From Saccharomonospora glauca K62 (GTDB taxonomy: Bacteria; Actinomycetota; Actinomycetes; Mycobacteriales; Pseudonocardiaceae), in the NCBI RefSeq assembly GCF_000243395.2, contig NZ_CM001484.1, forward strand, positions 2,289,847 to 2,353,846: DNA of 64,000 nt, given 5' to 3'. This document shows positions 54,591-63,677 of this stretch, one piece after another. Under the pieces are notes generated by a model. It searched no databases, was not told the DNA's origin, and saw nothing but the letters and a program-made list of their open reading frames with translations. The position numbers and the translations under genes were made by a program. Within the stretch, counting starts at the first letter, position 1, and every line of letters starts with the position of its first letter.

Positions 54591-54630
54591 AAACTGCTCG
54601 TTGCTCGGGTAAACTCCCAGGTCAGCAAGT
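54591..54630 (+). promoter_or_regulatory. Leader of CRISPR array 2
   Basis: The 40 nt between the last small gene and the first repeat end GGTCAGCAAGT, nearly identical to the end of the array 1 leader. Transcription rightward is inferred from the degenerate repeat at the other end. Confidence 0.6.
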
Positions 54631-55020
54631 GTCGGCCCCGCACACGCGGGGATAGACCATAGTCGGCCGGTTGTCCGGGCCATACGTCGGCGTCGGCCCC
54701 GCACACGCGGGGATAGACCGTCGAACAGGTCGCCGGACGAGCTGCTGGATGCGTCGGCCCCGCACACGCGGGGATAGACCCGGAGACACCATGTCCGACG
54801 AGACGATCCGCTTGTCGGCCCCGCACACGCGGGGATAGACCGGCCTCTAGGGGGCTTTAGCTTGGTGAAACACGGTCGGCCCCGCACACGCGGGGATAGA
54901 CCTACGCCAACAGCATCGGGATGAGCACTGCGGCAGTCGGCCCCGCACACGCGGGGATAGACCGCGGTTGCCGGGCTTGGTGGCCTCGCGGGCCAAGTCG
55001 GCCCCGCGCATGCGGGGATG
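54631..55020 (+). CRISPR. Type I-E CRISPR array 2 (7 repeats, 6 spacers)
   Basis: 28-nt repeats start GTCGGCCCCGC and end GCGGGGATAGACC at 54631, 54692, 54753, 54814, 54875 and 54936; a truncated, altered copy lies at 54997-55020. Period is 61 nt, spacers 33 nt. The repeat core is GCACACGC, one base different from GCGCACGC in array 1. No cas genes in the window. Confidence 0.97.
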
Positions 55021-55781
55021 TTTTCGATACGCGCCCACCTCGTTGGTTTCCCAGTGGGTGTGGGGTCGGGCTGGGATGGCGTGTTGGCCGTTAGGGCTTG
55101 TCAACCGTGCGGTGTCGAGGACTAGTGGCCAGGTGTTCCCGGGGCGGTGAGTGGGGTTTCCGGTTCCGGGCAGTGTGGTTGAGCGGCTTACTTCAGCCGT
55201 TGCAGGCCCCGGAGGGTTTCCTCCGGTAATTGCGATGCCGGTGGTGGGCATCATGGGCCTCCTTGGTGGAGGCATGATCAGGGTTTCGGTGGGGTGGTTC
55301 GGTGGTTGGTTGGCGCGCCGTCGAGTGAGGTGGGCGTGTCGTTCTCGGTCGTGGGGAGCACGGCTGTGGGCTGTTCGTGCTCGACCGTGGTTCAGCCCCA
55401 GTGATCGAAACCCAGTCCGGTTTGGCGTGATGCTCGGCCTTCGACTGCAATCGGTGGGTGAGTGGGTCGGCCGTGGTCATTGTGGTGGTGGGGTGGCCGT
55501 CATGTCGAGGCGGTTCGGTGTCGTCGCGGGCCGTGGGGTGATCGCAGTGGTGCAGCGGGCGCGCAAGTCGTGAACCTGACCTGCCCGGTGAGTTCGGCTC
55601 GGGTTCGCGACGACCGCTGCGTTTCGTCGCCCCGCTGCAGCTCGGCGGCTGCCGGTTCGGGGCTTTCCATGCGTGACCGCGGTGGGGCCGACGGACCGGT
55701 AACCGGCCTCGGGGAGTTCCACGCGCGCCTACGAGAACACCCTTACCTCCACCGAAGACGGTGCATACCCCCGACATCGGG
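55021..55781. other. Stretch beyond CRISPR array 2, no gene supported
   Basis: Overlapping open frames occur on both strands but none shows recognisable protein features or good codon use. It may hold decayed sequence. No terminal repeats or hairpin seen. Confidence 0.4.
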
Positions 55782-56352
55782 TCAGTAGAGCGGTTCCTCG
55801 GGAGCGGGGGTGCCTCGCCGGTGGGCTTCGCTGGTGAGGTGGCAGCCGGTGCTGAGGCTGATGATGGTGTTCTTGGCCGTCCCGAAGATCAGCTCGGCGC
55901 CGTACTGGTCGTAGAGGGCCACTTCGTGGTCGCCGGGCCGGTCGACCACGGTTCTCGGGTCGGTGAAGCCCTTCTCCGCGGCCAGCTCGGTGACCAGCTC
56001 CACGGCGCGAGGCCAGGCCTCGTCGGGGAGGTTGCCGGGCGAGCGGCTCGCGGCGATGTGCCGGACCTCCGCCTCGCGGACGGTGGAGAACTCGCCGGGA
56101 CACGCGGAACCGGTGACCGGTTCCGCGGCGTCGAGGACGAACGGCGCGATTCCGAAGTCGCTGACCAACCGGTCGCGGATGAGGTCGAGCAGCGCGAGGT
56201 AGTCACGCTGCACGGTCTCGATGTCGGGACGGCCCAACAGCTCGTCGAACAGGGGGTTCACTGATCCGTCCTTCGCTGGGTCGGGGCCGCATCCGGTCGC
56301 GACCCAGCACGACAGCGGATGCGAGTGCGGTGAGCAGGGAGGTCTTGCGCAT
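55782..56352 (-). pseudogene. LppA-like lipoprotein, frameshifted in the signal peptide
   Basis: The intact frame (GTG 56261 to 55782, 159 codons) matches LppA-like proteins (ALYDQYGAELIFG; LSTGCHLTSEAH). Upstream, ATG 56352 encodes MRKTSLLTALASAVVL in another frame, and the intact frame reads VATGCGPDPAKDGS before the GTG. Deleting one base from GGG (56303-56305) joins them into a lipobox signal peptide. ATG 56352 overlaps the hydrolase stop (TGATG), confirming the true start. Either a sequencing error or a real frameshift; the GTG alone would give a non-exported form. Confidence 0.75.
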
Positions 56353-58058
56353 CAGTTCGAGAAGGGCTCGGTCAGGGTATCGCCGAAGCCCTTCTCGGTG
56401 CCTTTCACGACCCGGTCCGACAAACCGGCGGTGATGACGGCCATGTTGTACTGGCTGGTGCTGCCGTCCTTCAGATACGACGTGTGGCCGGTGACGCCGG
56501 TCAGCACCCGCCCGTCGCCGGGGTGTCGTGCCTCGGCCGAGGACGCGTACTGCATGCCCTCCATGTGGCTGGGGTCGATGCCGAACCGGCGGAAGTCGCC
56601 CACGGCGTCGTTCTTCGCCTCGATGTAGGTGGCGTGACCGTCGGGGACCTTGATGTCCTTGATGTCGTCGGTTCCGATTCCCGGCGAGCCGAAGAACACC
56701 ACGTCGTCCACCCCGGTGTTCTTCTGGAGCGCGAAGCCCGTGGTGGTCGAACCGTAGGAGTGACCGAGCGCGGTGAGGTGGGCGTCGGTGTCCCGCGCGG
56801 TGTCGATGCCCTGCAGGAACGGGGTGAGTTTCTCCGCGCCCGCCTTCGCGGCGTCGTCCATCACCACCGAGTTGTCGGAGAACAGGCTGCCCGCCGTGAG
56901 CTGCGGAGCCTGGTAACCGATCCAGGTGACGGTGGCGACCGTGCCGCCGTCACCGTAACGACTGAGCTCGTCCTCGGCCCGCTTCTTCAGGTGGGCCATG
57001 TTCGAGTCGTAGCCGGCCATGCTGTCCGGCACGTTGGACGTCAGACCGGGGACGAACACGGCGACGTGATCGGCGGTGTCGACGTTGCCGTTGGAGATGG
57101 CCGCCTCCGTGCGCTCGCTGTCCGTGTTGAACAGCAGAAGCTGCCGCTCACCCGGCTTGGCCAGGGTTTCCTCGATCGCCTTGATCGACTCGAGTTTCTC
57201 CTTGACCCGGTCGAGTTTGTCGTCGGTGTCGGTGAACAGGCCACCGAGGAAGCTGTCGTCCAGCTCGGCCTGCAACCGGCGGGCCTCCTCCTGCAGCCGC
57301 TCCTTCTCGCTGACCAGCAGCGCACGGTTGGCCTCGTCCCGCGCGGTGAAGGGGATGCCGTCCCGGTTGCCGATCCACTCCGGATGGTTTTCGATGACGT
57401 ACTTCTTCTCCTCGTCCGAGAGCGTGTCCCACCATCCGGCGTTGTCCCCCGGCGTGCCCTTGCCGTCGGGCGGTTCCAGCACCGACAACACACCTTGGCG
57501 TTGCCCCGCGGCCGCCGCCTCGGCGAGCGTCGTCGCGCCGTCGTCCCCGATCTTCCCGCTGGCGACCTTGTCCAGCACTCCGGCGAGGTCGGAGTCGATG
57601 TCGTTGGCTCGGCGCAGGATCTGCTCCACGCGGTCGACGAGTTCGGCGCGGATCCGTTCCCGCTCGCGCCGAACCTCGTCCTCCTGCCCGGCGGGCACCG
57701 TCTGCGGCGGTGCGACGTCTTTGACGGAGCCGTCGTCACCGATGGCGAACCCGTTGGCATCGGCCAGTCCGTCGGCCTCCTTGACGGCGTGTCCGAGACC
57801 GATGACGGCGTCCGCCGTCCGGCCGATCGCCGAGCGGACGGCGGACACCTCGGCGACGAGATGTTCCATCCGGTCGATGATGGTCTTGTGCTTGGCTTTC
57901 GCGGAGTCGGCGGCGTCGCCGGTCCACTCCGCGGGAGTGCCCGTCTCGGCGAACTCGTCGGACAACCCGAGCAACGTTTCCGAATGGCGCTTGAGCTCCT
58001 GCTCGGCCTCGTCGAGCGGGTCGGGGCGCCACTGTCGCACGTCTCCGTAGGTGGCCAT
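56352..58058 (-). CDS. DUF1023 alpha/beta-hydrolase
   Basis: 568 residues. N-terminal WXG-like helical part (WTGDAADSAKAKHKTIIDRM), a long coiled-coil linker, and a C-terminal alpha/beta-hydrolase domain with ALGHSYGSTT (nucleophile Ser) and the His near GVTGHTSYL. ATG 58058 overlaps the upstream gene's stop (TGATG) and its own stop overlaps the lipoprotein start. No signal peptide. Such proteins are often exported or displayed through type VII-like systems in actinobacteria; that is inference. Confidence 0.87.
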   Translation of the reverse strand: MATYGDVRQWRPDPLDEAEQELKRHSETLLGLSDEFAETGTPAEWTGDAADSAKAKHKTIIDRMEHLVAEVSAVRSAIGRTADAVIGLGHAVKEADGLADANGFAIGDDGSVKDVAPPQTVPAGQEDEVRRERERIRAELVDRVEQILRRANDIDSDLAGVLDKVASGKIGDDGATTLAEAAAAGQRQGVLSVLEPPDGKGTPGDNAGWWDTLSDEEKKYVIENHPEWIGNRDGIPFTARDEANRALLVSEKERLQEEARRLQAELDDSFLGGLFTDTDDKLDRVKEKLESIKAIEETLAKPGERQLLLFNTDSERTEAAISNGNVDTADHVAVFVPGLTSNVPDSMAGYDSNMAHLKKRAEDELSRYGDGGTVATVTWIGYQAPQLTAGSLFSDNSVVMDDAAKAGAEKLTPFLQGIDTARDTDAHLTALGHSYGSTTTGFALQKNTGVDDVVFFGSPGIGTDDIKDIKVPDGHATYIEAKNDAVGDFRRFGIDPSHMEGMQYASSAEARHPGDGRVLTGVTGHTSYLKDGSTSQYNMAVITAGLSDRVVKGTEKGFGDTLTEPFSN

Positions 58059-58357
58059 CAGCCCGCCCTCGTTCCGCCGAACGCCGCGCTCGCGGCGTCC
58101 TCGTTGGCGCTGTAGTCGTCGGCCGCCTTGTTCAGCGCGTCGGCGTAGTCGTCGGCCTGTTTGACCCATCCGGTGAGCGCTGAATGCCACGTTGTGCTCA
58201 CCGCGTCGAACGACCGCACACAGCGCGACCCCGGCATACCGTCTCCGGCGCTGCGAATCGCCCCGGCCAGATCGACGTCCGACACTTGTTCGGACGCTTT
58301 ACGCACCGCCTTCGCAGCGGCCCGCAAGGCATCGATCTCCGTCTGGTACCCGGCCAC
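58058..58357 (-). CDS. WXG100/ESX-like small helical protein
   Basis: 99 residues, mostly helical, with a W-H-S-A-L-T-G-W turn in the middle (TTWHSALTGWVKQADDYADAL), like WXG100-type type VII secretion proteins. GTG 58357 follows GGAGG at 6 nt. First gene of a three-gene coupled operon with the DUF1023 hydrolase and lipoprotein. Homology is by pattern only. Confidence 0.75.
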   Translation of the reverse strand: MAGYQTEIDALRAAAKAVRKASEQVSDVDLAGAIRSAGDGMPGSRCVRSFDAVSTTWHSALTGWVKQADDYADALNKAADDYSANEDAASAAFGGTRAG

Positions 58358-58689
58358 TCGTGACCTCCCCCAGCCTGTCCACCCGCATGGGCGCGAATGA
58401 TTGCGGGAATCATGCCACTCATCGGCGGGCGTGCGCAGCAAAAACGTCGTTAAGAGTTGATCACTGTTCGAGGGCCGGGCTCGTGGTCGCACGTCGGCTC
58501 AACGCCGCCTCGTTCCACCCCGGCCGCCACGCCGCTTCCCGCTTGTTATCCCCCCGGCACGCGGTGGGACATGCTCGTCGGTTGGCTCGCGTGGCGTCCG
58601 GGAGGGACAGGTGTGAACCGAGGTGTCGGGGCTAGCGCTCGCCAATCGCGCGGCGTACGACAGCCGCACGACCTGAGTCAAGGAGCGAG

Positions 58690-58751
58690 GCCGCCCCCTC
58701 CCGGCCGCACGGGGTCGGCGCCCCGGCCCGGTGCGGCCGGGAGGGGGCGGC
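58690..58751. repeat. Perfect 21-bp inverted repeat
   Basis: Arms at 58690-58710 (starting GCCGCCCCCTCCCGG) and 58731-58751 are exact complements with a 20-nt loop. It lies in a gene-poor divergent gap, not at a gene end, so its role is unclear: terminator remnant, structured RNA or protein site. Confidence 0.75.
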
Positions 58752-59127
58752 TTGCCGGTGACGAGCGAAACGAGGGTCGGGGCCGCTACCCCACCGTATG
58801 CCACATAACATCCATTGTGTGTCACCCTAGTTTTTCGTTTCGCGTGTCGTGTTTCTATTTCGCGTATCGCGTTAGCGAAACTAAAGTGGCAGGTGGGCGC
58901 GGAAACGGGCGGGGGATTCCCGGCCGAATGCCGGGCGAGGAAACATGACGGGATGGCGAAGACACGGACGCGGCTTCCGCGAGCCACTCCGCGGCAGGGA
59001 CGCCGGATGGATCACCGCGCCGTGATCGGAGGGGCACCGTGGTCCGAACAACTCGTCGTCGGGCAGCTTCCGGTCCTCGGGCGGTCGGTCGCTACCGTCT
59101 CTGTCCTACGACGGGAGGGAGGTCGGC
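58752..59127. other. Divergent gap with an AT-rich stretch
   Basis: Downstream of the inverted repeat, 58800-58900 is unusually AT-rich and holds GTTTCGC and GCGAAAC copies in both orientations, suggesting a promoter/operator area. No gene supported. Confidence 0.4.
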
Positions 59128-59661
59128 ATGGCGACGGAACGGGAGTTGGGCGCGGTTCTCGGCCGGTACGAGACCGACAACCGGCGGAGGCGGAAGATCG
59201 CGGTGATCGGCGTGCCCGCGGGCGCCGCCCTCACCGCGATCGGAATGATGGTCGTGCTGTCGGGGCTGGGCACCCCCGCGATCGGGGTCATGGTCTTCCC
59301 CGCGTTCGCCACCGGGATCGGACTGGGTGTGTTCGTGGTCGGGGTGTGGCAGGCTCTGCTGTCCGTCACGCGCACCGACGAGGCCTTCACCCTGCACGAG
59401 GGCGGGTTCGTCCACTCCTACGCCGGGAAGTCGTGGGCGATCGCGTGGGACGAGATCGCCGACGTCAAGGACAACGGCAGGGACACCATGCTGCAGCGAT
59501 CCCTGGGCGGGGACGTGCGATACCGCGTCAAGCTCCGCTCTCCCGTCGGCCGGCGCCGGAGTGTAACGATCACCGGTTTCACCACCGACGCCGTCGAACT
59601 CACCAAGCTCGTGGAGCAGGCGGTGGTCCACGACGTGCGCCCCACGCGGGAGTCGACCTGA
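59128..59661 (+). CDS. DUF6585-like membrane protein
   Basis: 177 residues: an N-terminal basic segment, two membrane helices (IAVIGVPAGAALTAIGMMVV; FATGIGLGVFVVGVW) and a PH-like beta domain (AFTLHEGGFVHSYAGKSWAIAWDEIADVK). Common in actinobacteria, function unknown. ATG 59128 after GGGAGG. Confidence 0.75.
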   Translation: MATERELGAVLGRYETDNRRRRKIAVIGVPAGAALTAIGMMVVLSGLGTPAIGVMVFPAFATGIGLGVFVVGVWQALLSVTRTDEAFTLHEGGFVHSYAGKSWAIAWDEIADVKDNGRDTMLQRSLGGDVRYRVKLRSPVGRRRSVTITGFTTDAVELTKLVEQAVVHDVRPTREST

Positions 59662-59690
59662 CGCCGTCGCGACACGAGCCGGGGAGAGCG

Positions 59691-60227
59691 GTGGGGTGGT
59701 CCTCGGGGCATTCGGTCATCGCCGTTCCGGTCCCGGAGCTCGACGACTACGTACGCGGGCGAACCGCCCACTACGACGCGTCGTTCCTCTCCCCCGACCC
59801 CGCTTTCGTGCACGCCCACATCACGTTGTTGGGGCCGTGGTTGGCGGAGCCGTCGCGTGCCGACCTCGACGCGGTCGCGCGGATCATGGCGGCGACGGAC
59901 CCGTTCGAGACCACGCTCGCGCGGGTCGAGACCTTTCCCGACGGACTGATCTATTTGCGTCCCGACCCGGACGAGCCGTTTCGGGCGCTGACCGCCGCCT
60001 TGGTGGAGGCGTTCCCGCACTGCCCGCCGTATGCGGGGGCGTTTCCCGATCCGGTGCCGCACATGACTCTGGACCGGCGCGCCGAGGGCATCACCCCGGA
60101 GAGCGTGGAGCACGACCTGCGGCACCTGTTGCCCACCCGGATCGTCGTCGATCGGGTCGATCTGCAGTGGTGGGCCAACCACCACTGCCACGTGCGGGAG
60201 TCCTGGAAACTCGGGACGTCCCTCTGA
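59691..60227 (+). CDS. 2'-5' RNA ligase / phosphoesterase-family protein
   Basis: 178 residues. The two H-x-T motifs (VHAHITLLGPW and VPHMTLDR) mark the 2H phosphoesterase fold, which hydrolyses or ligates 2',3'-cyclic phosphates. GTG 59691 follows GGGGAGAG. Gap of 29 nt from the DUF6585-like gene, same direction. Confidence 0.83.
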   Translation: MGWSSGHSVIAVPVPELDDYVRGRTAHYDASFLSPDPAFVHAHITLLGPWLAEPSRADLDAVARIMAATDPFETTLARVETFPDGLIYLRPDPDEPFRALTAALVEAFPHCPPYAGAFPDPVPHMTLDRRAEGITPESVEHDLRHLLPTRIVVDRVDLQWWANHHCHVRESWKLGTSL

Positions 60228-60464
60228 CGGTCCACCCCCGTCAGTGACCGGCGGAGGCCTTCACCTTGCCGGGGATCACCGCCGCAAGGCGCCCCCGCAT
60301 CCGATGAGCGGTGCCACGAGGAACGCGGAGAGTGTTCCGGGCTCGGATGTCCTCCGACGCGGTGCGGCATGGACGCCGGGAGCACCTACGCGACACTCGG
60401 CGCCGCACTGCGCTCCGTCGGTCTGGCCCTCCCCCCGCTCCGCGCGCTGAACACGCGACACCGC

Positions 60465-61186
60465 TCACCGTCCGTGCCGCTGTTCGCCTTCCCGGCCGAC
60501 GCGCGCGAAACACACGGCGACGAGCGCGACGCCGAGTGCCGCGAGGACGAGCACCAGGCTCGGCGACACGCGTAACAACAGTGCCCCCGCGCTGGCTCCC
60601 GCCAGCATGACGGCAATGGACCCGAGCCGTCGATGGGGCCGTGCCATGCGGCCTCCCGCGATCTGGCTGTAGGTCACCACACCGGCGAGGGACAGGGTGA
60701 GCACGGTGGTCGTGAGATGGGGGACCCCGAGGTGATGCACCGTGCCGTTCTGCACCCCCAGTGCCACGGCCAGCACCATCACCGTGACCACCGTGCCGTC
60801 ACCGGCGACCGGCAGCACGTCGACCGCGGTCAGCGCCGCCACGAGCGCGATCACGAAAGCCTCGATGCCGAACGCCACGGACAACCACCGCCGCGGTGTC
60901 CGATCGAACCGGTCCGCCGCCCGCCCGGCGATCAGCGCTCCGGCGATGAATCCCCCAACGCCGACAGCGGTGTGATCGCGTCGATGTGCGCGTCGGGGTG
61001 GAGGCTGAGACCGAGGAACGTGAGGTTGCCGGTCATGTTCGCGACGAACACCTGCCCGAGCGACAGGAAGCTCGCGGCGTCCACGAGCCCGGTGACGCAG
61101 GTCAGCACCAGCAGCAGGCCGACAGTCCACCGACGACTCACGGGACTTTTCGTCGCGGCCACCGTCATGTCGAGCAGCATGGCCAC
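60465..61186 (-). pseudogene. DUF1275 (YoaK) membrane protein, frameshifted
   Basis: Two frames join into a DUF1275 protein of about 240 residues: the first holds RRWTVGLLLVLTCVTGLVD and FVANMTGNLTFLGL, the second GALIAGRAADRF, VQNGTVHHLGVPHLTTT and SQIAGGRMAR. The break is at five C (60952-60956); six would restore LSALGGFIAG. Likely a homopolymer error. Membrane protein of unknown function. Confidence 0.8.
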
Positions 61187-61233
61187 ACCGGTGCCGGCCC
61201 GCTCGGTGAATCACCCCACCGGGGATCGCCGAC

Positions 61234-61572
61234 TCAGGCTCGGGTCGTGGAGCGTGCGGCGAGAATGTCCGCCAGTCCGGGATGGGCCCGGCCCGCGGCG
61301 ACGGTGGTGATCTCGTACCGCGCCACCCCGGCCACGACGAACGGGTCCTGCGCCGCGATGGCCTCGGCGGTGTCCCGGTCGACGCCGCATGCCACGATCA
61401 CCCCACCGTCCTCCGACGGCACGGTCTGCCCCGAGAGCAGGAACGTGCCGTCGGCATGATGGCGCCGCAGATAGTCGACATGCGCCGCCGTGTACGGCGC
61501 GGAGTCGGCCTCCGTGCCCGTGTAGTGGACCCGCAGCACGTGCAGCGGGACCTCTGCGCTCGCTCGACTCAC
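61234..61572 (-). CDS. YciI-family protein
   Basis: 112 residues: HVLRVHYTGT, HVDYLRRHHADGTFLLSGQ, GGVIVACGVDRDTAEAIAAQDPFVVAGVARYEI match YciI, small dimeric proteins with a conserved His/Asp active-site-like pair. Function uncertain. ATG 61572. Confidence 0.9.
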   Translation of the reverse strand: MSRASAEVPLHVLRVHYTGTEADSAPYTAAHVDYLRRHHADGTFLLSGQTVPSEDGGVIVACGVDRDTAEAIAAQDPFVVAGVARYEITTVAAGRAHPGLADILAARSTTRA

Positions 61573-61682
61573 AGCCGAGCAAGCTAGCGCACCGGTCCGA
61601 CAGTCCCGCCCCGAGAGCGGCTCGGGTTTCGACGACCGCGTGGTCGGGAAGAACCTGCCCGTTCCGTGGAGGAGGAGGCAGG

Positions 61683-62204
61683 GTGAGCGAGTCCGACGCC
61701 GACGGCCCCGACGTGGCCGATCTCATCGACGAGAGCCCGTCGTTCCAACGTCGCGAATGGGTGGTGAACCGGGTCGGGTGGGTGGTCATCGCTTTGATCG
61801 TGACGGCCGGGCTCGCCGGTGTCTGGGGTGACGGACTCGCCAGCCGAGCACAGGTGACCAGCGTCGACGGGCGGCTGCGCGTGGACTACGAGCGCTTCGT
61901 GCGCAACCTCGGTGAGGCCACCCTGCAGGTGTCCTTCGCGCGGGGAAGTGCGCGGGACGGCGCGTTCCGGCTCGCTCTGTCCCAGCAGTACCTGTCCAAG
62001 CACGAGGTCATGGCCACCACGCCCGAACCCGACACGATCACCGTCGCCGGTGGTCAGCTCGTCTACGAGTTCCCCGGACGCGGTGACAGCGCGCTGACGG
62101 TGACGTTCGACCTGCGCCCCACCTCGGGACCGGGCGTGCTGGACGCGGTGGTGGGGGACGTGTCCGGGCCGCCCGTGCGTTTCCGGCAGTTCGTCTACCC
62201 CTGA
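61683..62204 (+). CDS. Membrane-anchored hypothetical protein
   Basis: 173 residues: a short cytoplasmic N-terminus, one membrane helix (VGWVVIALIVTAGLAGVWG) and a beta-rich external domain. No family recognised. GTG 61683 follows GGAGGAGGAGG. Gap of 17 nt to the DUF421 gene, so likely one operon. Confidence 0.75.
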   Translation: MSESDADGPDVADLIDESPSFQRREWVVNRVGWVVIALIVTAGLAGVWGDGLASRAQVTSVDGRLRVDYERFVRNLGEATLQVSFARGSARDGAFRLALSQQYLSKHEVMATTPEPDTITVAGGQLVYEFPGRGDSALTVTFDLRPTSGPGVLDAVVGDVSGPPVRFRQFVYP

Positions 62205-62221
62205 TACGAAAGAGGACGTCC

Positions 62222-62719
62222 GTGGACACCGTGATCCGCACGCTGGCGATCTACCTGATCATCGTGGTGCTGTTCCGCGTCACCGGCAAACGCACCATGT
62301 CCCAGGTGACCACCGTCGACTTGGTGCTGCTGCTGGTGATCAGCGAGGCCACCCAACAGGCGTTGCTCGGTAACGACTTCTCCCTCACCACCGCGGCGCT
62401 GGTGATCGTCACCCTGGTGTTCTTCGACCGCTTCGCCGATCTGCTGAAGTTCAAGTCCAAGAAGTTCAGCAAGCTGGTCGAGGGCGCTCCGGTCGTCCTC
62501 GTCGCCCACGGCAGACCGCTGGAGCAGCGTCTCCGCAAGGAACACCTCAACGTCGACGACGTGCTCGCCGCCGCCCGCAGCCAACGGGGACTGCTCCGGT
62601 TGGACCAGATCGACTACGCCATCCTGGAAGGCTCCGGCGGCATCAGCATCATCCCCGCCACCGACACCGCGTCACGCGACCGCGCCGGAGGAGAAACGTC
62701 GGCGCCGCCCGGAGCCTGA
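62222..62719 (+). CDS. DUF421 (YetF-like) membrane protein
   Basis: 165 residues. LIIVVLFRVTGKRTMSQVTTVDLVLLLVISEATQQALLG is characteristic, followed by a small cytoplasmic domain (RLRKEHLNVDDVLAAARSQRG). YetF-like proteins are membrane proteins with unclear roles. Same direction and 17 nt after the membrane-anchored gene. Confidence 0.92.
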   Translation: MDTVIRTLAIYLIIVVLFRVTGKRTMSQVTTVDLVLLLVISEATQQALLGNDFSLTTAALVIVTLVFFDRFADLLKFKSKKFSKLVEGAPVVLVAHGRPLEQRLRKEHLNVDDVLAAARSQRGLLRLDQIDYAILEGSGGISIIPATDTASRDRAGGETSAPPGA

Positions 62720-62832
62720 CCCCCGTCGCGTGTCGGGCCGGGCAGCGGGTGTCGGATGGACGAAGATCGCGGTGAACTAGTCTCCGATGCGGATCACCCG
62801 CACACCTTTTCCATCTGGGGGAGAAAGTTCCG

Positions 62833-62955
62833 ATGCCCAAGCGAATCAACCGTCGAGCCCTTCTGGTCGGTTTCTTCGCCATGCCCGTCCTCGTCGCGTG
62901 TGGAGATCCCGCGAAGCAGAGGCTGCGTGGCAGGAGGCGTGTCGTCAAGCACTGA
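62833..62955 (+). CDS. Tiny lipoprotein (40 residues)
   Basis: ATG 62833 follows GGGGGAGA with good spacing. The 40-residue product has a basic start (MPKRINRR), a hydrophobic core and a lipobox-like VLVAC near residue 23, then a short basic tail. The stop is followed 5 nt later by a strong terminator, which argues for a real small transcript rather than a truncated gene. Function unknown. Confidence 0.65.
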   Translation: MPKRINRRALLVGFFAMPVLVACGDPAKQRLRGRRRVVKH

Positions 62956-62960
62956 GGGCC

Positions 62961-62994
62961 CGTCTTGCCCATCGCCTCCGTGATGGGCAAGACG
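62961..62994 (+). terminator. Hairpin terminator after the tiny lipoprotein
   Basis: CGTCTTGCCCATC (62961-62973) pairs perfectly with GATGGGCAAGACG (62982-62994); loop 8 nt. Short T-rich stretches follow. Begins 5 nt after the stop codon. Confidence 0.85.
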
Positions 62995-63677
62995 CGGTTT
63001 CGCCTGTTTTCGTCCCGGCTCCTGCCCACGGAAGTGGCGCTCGGCGATGGCCGGGGTGCTCAGCGCACGCCTCACCACGTCTTACTTCCCGGCAGTTCGC
63101 CGCATGGCTCCGGCACCGTTCGTCATCACCACTATGGGACCCGGTGGGCGCTGATCGCCCTCGTCTACTTGTCGCCGTTGTTGTCGGTGGTGGGTTCTTC
63201 CGTGTGTTCTCGGATCGTGGCGGCGCTCGCCCTCCCGGCTTCGACCAGCGAAAAGACCGAGGCTCGTTGACTTCTTTTAGTTAATGTCATTTACTTAGTG
63301 ATCATTATTTTCTGGTCGGTCGCGAAGCACGCCCCAATCGGTAGGCGTCTTCGGGGCGACGAGGGAACCATTGGGCGACACGGAGTGCGACAACGGACAT
63401 GGCCCGCCAACCGGGGAAGAACGGCGATTCCGCAGCGGGAAGACCCCTGTGTCCAGGGATGTCGTGAATCCGGTCACCGAGTCGGGTCCGCTTTCCTCCC
63501 GAGGACAAGGCGTCGTCGACGTCCGGTGTCGCTCGTGCCGCGGGCGGGGACCCGGTGCGGAGGCACGGATCACCGCGGAAGTGGCCCGAGTCGAGCTCAG
63601 TGACTTCCTCGGCCTTCCAACCGGACCAGCAGAGTCTTGGGTCCGCTGCATGACGTGAAAACGCAAGGAGGGAACAT
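62995..63677. other. Intergenic stretch, AT-rich control-like region
   Basis: No gene supported. 63271-63312 is strongly AT-rich and contains a bulged dyad (AATGTCA... TGATCATT, 63284-63307), a possible operator. A TTG-started frame of 95 codons (63371-63658) has poor codon bias and no recognised features. Confidence 0.45.

Noticed and set aside
54510-54950. Leftward frames across CRISPR array 2 with repeated SPRVRGR motifs
   Set aside because: The repeated peptide is simply the translated CRISPR repeat; similar spurious frames occur at array 1.
55151-55573. 140-codon rightward frame beyond array 2
   Set aside because: No conserved motif, no ribosome-binding site of quality and overlapping antisense frames; left as unassigned.
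58457-58680. Possible tRNA or small RNA before the 21-bp inverted repeat
   Set aside because: No cloverleaf or T-arm sequence could be drawn on either strand.
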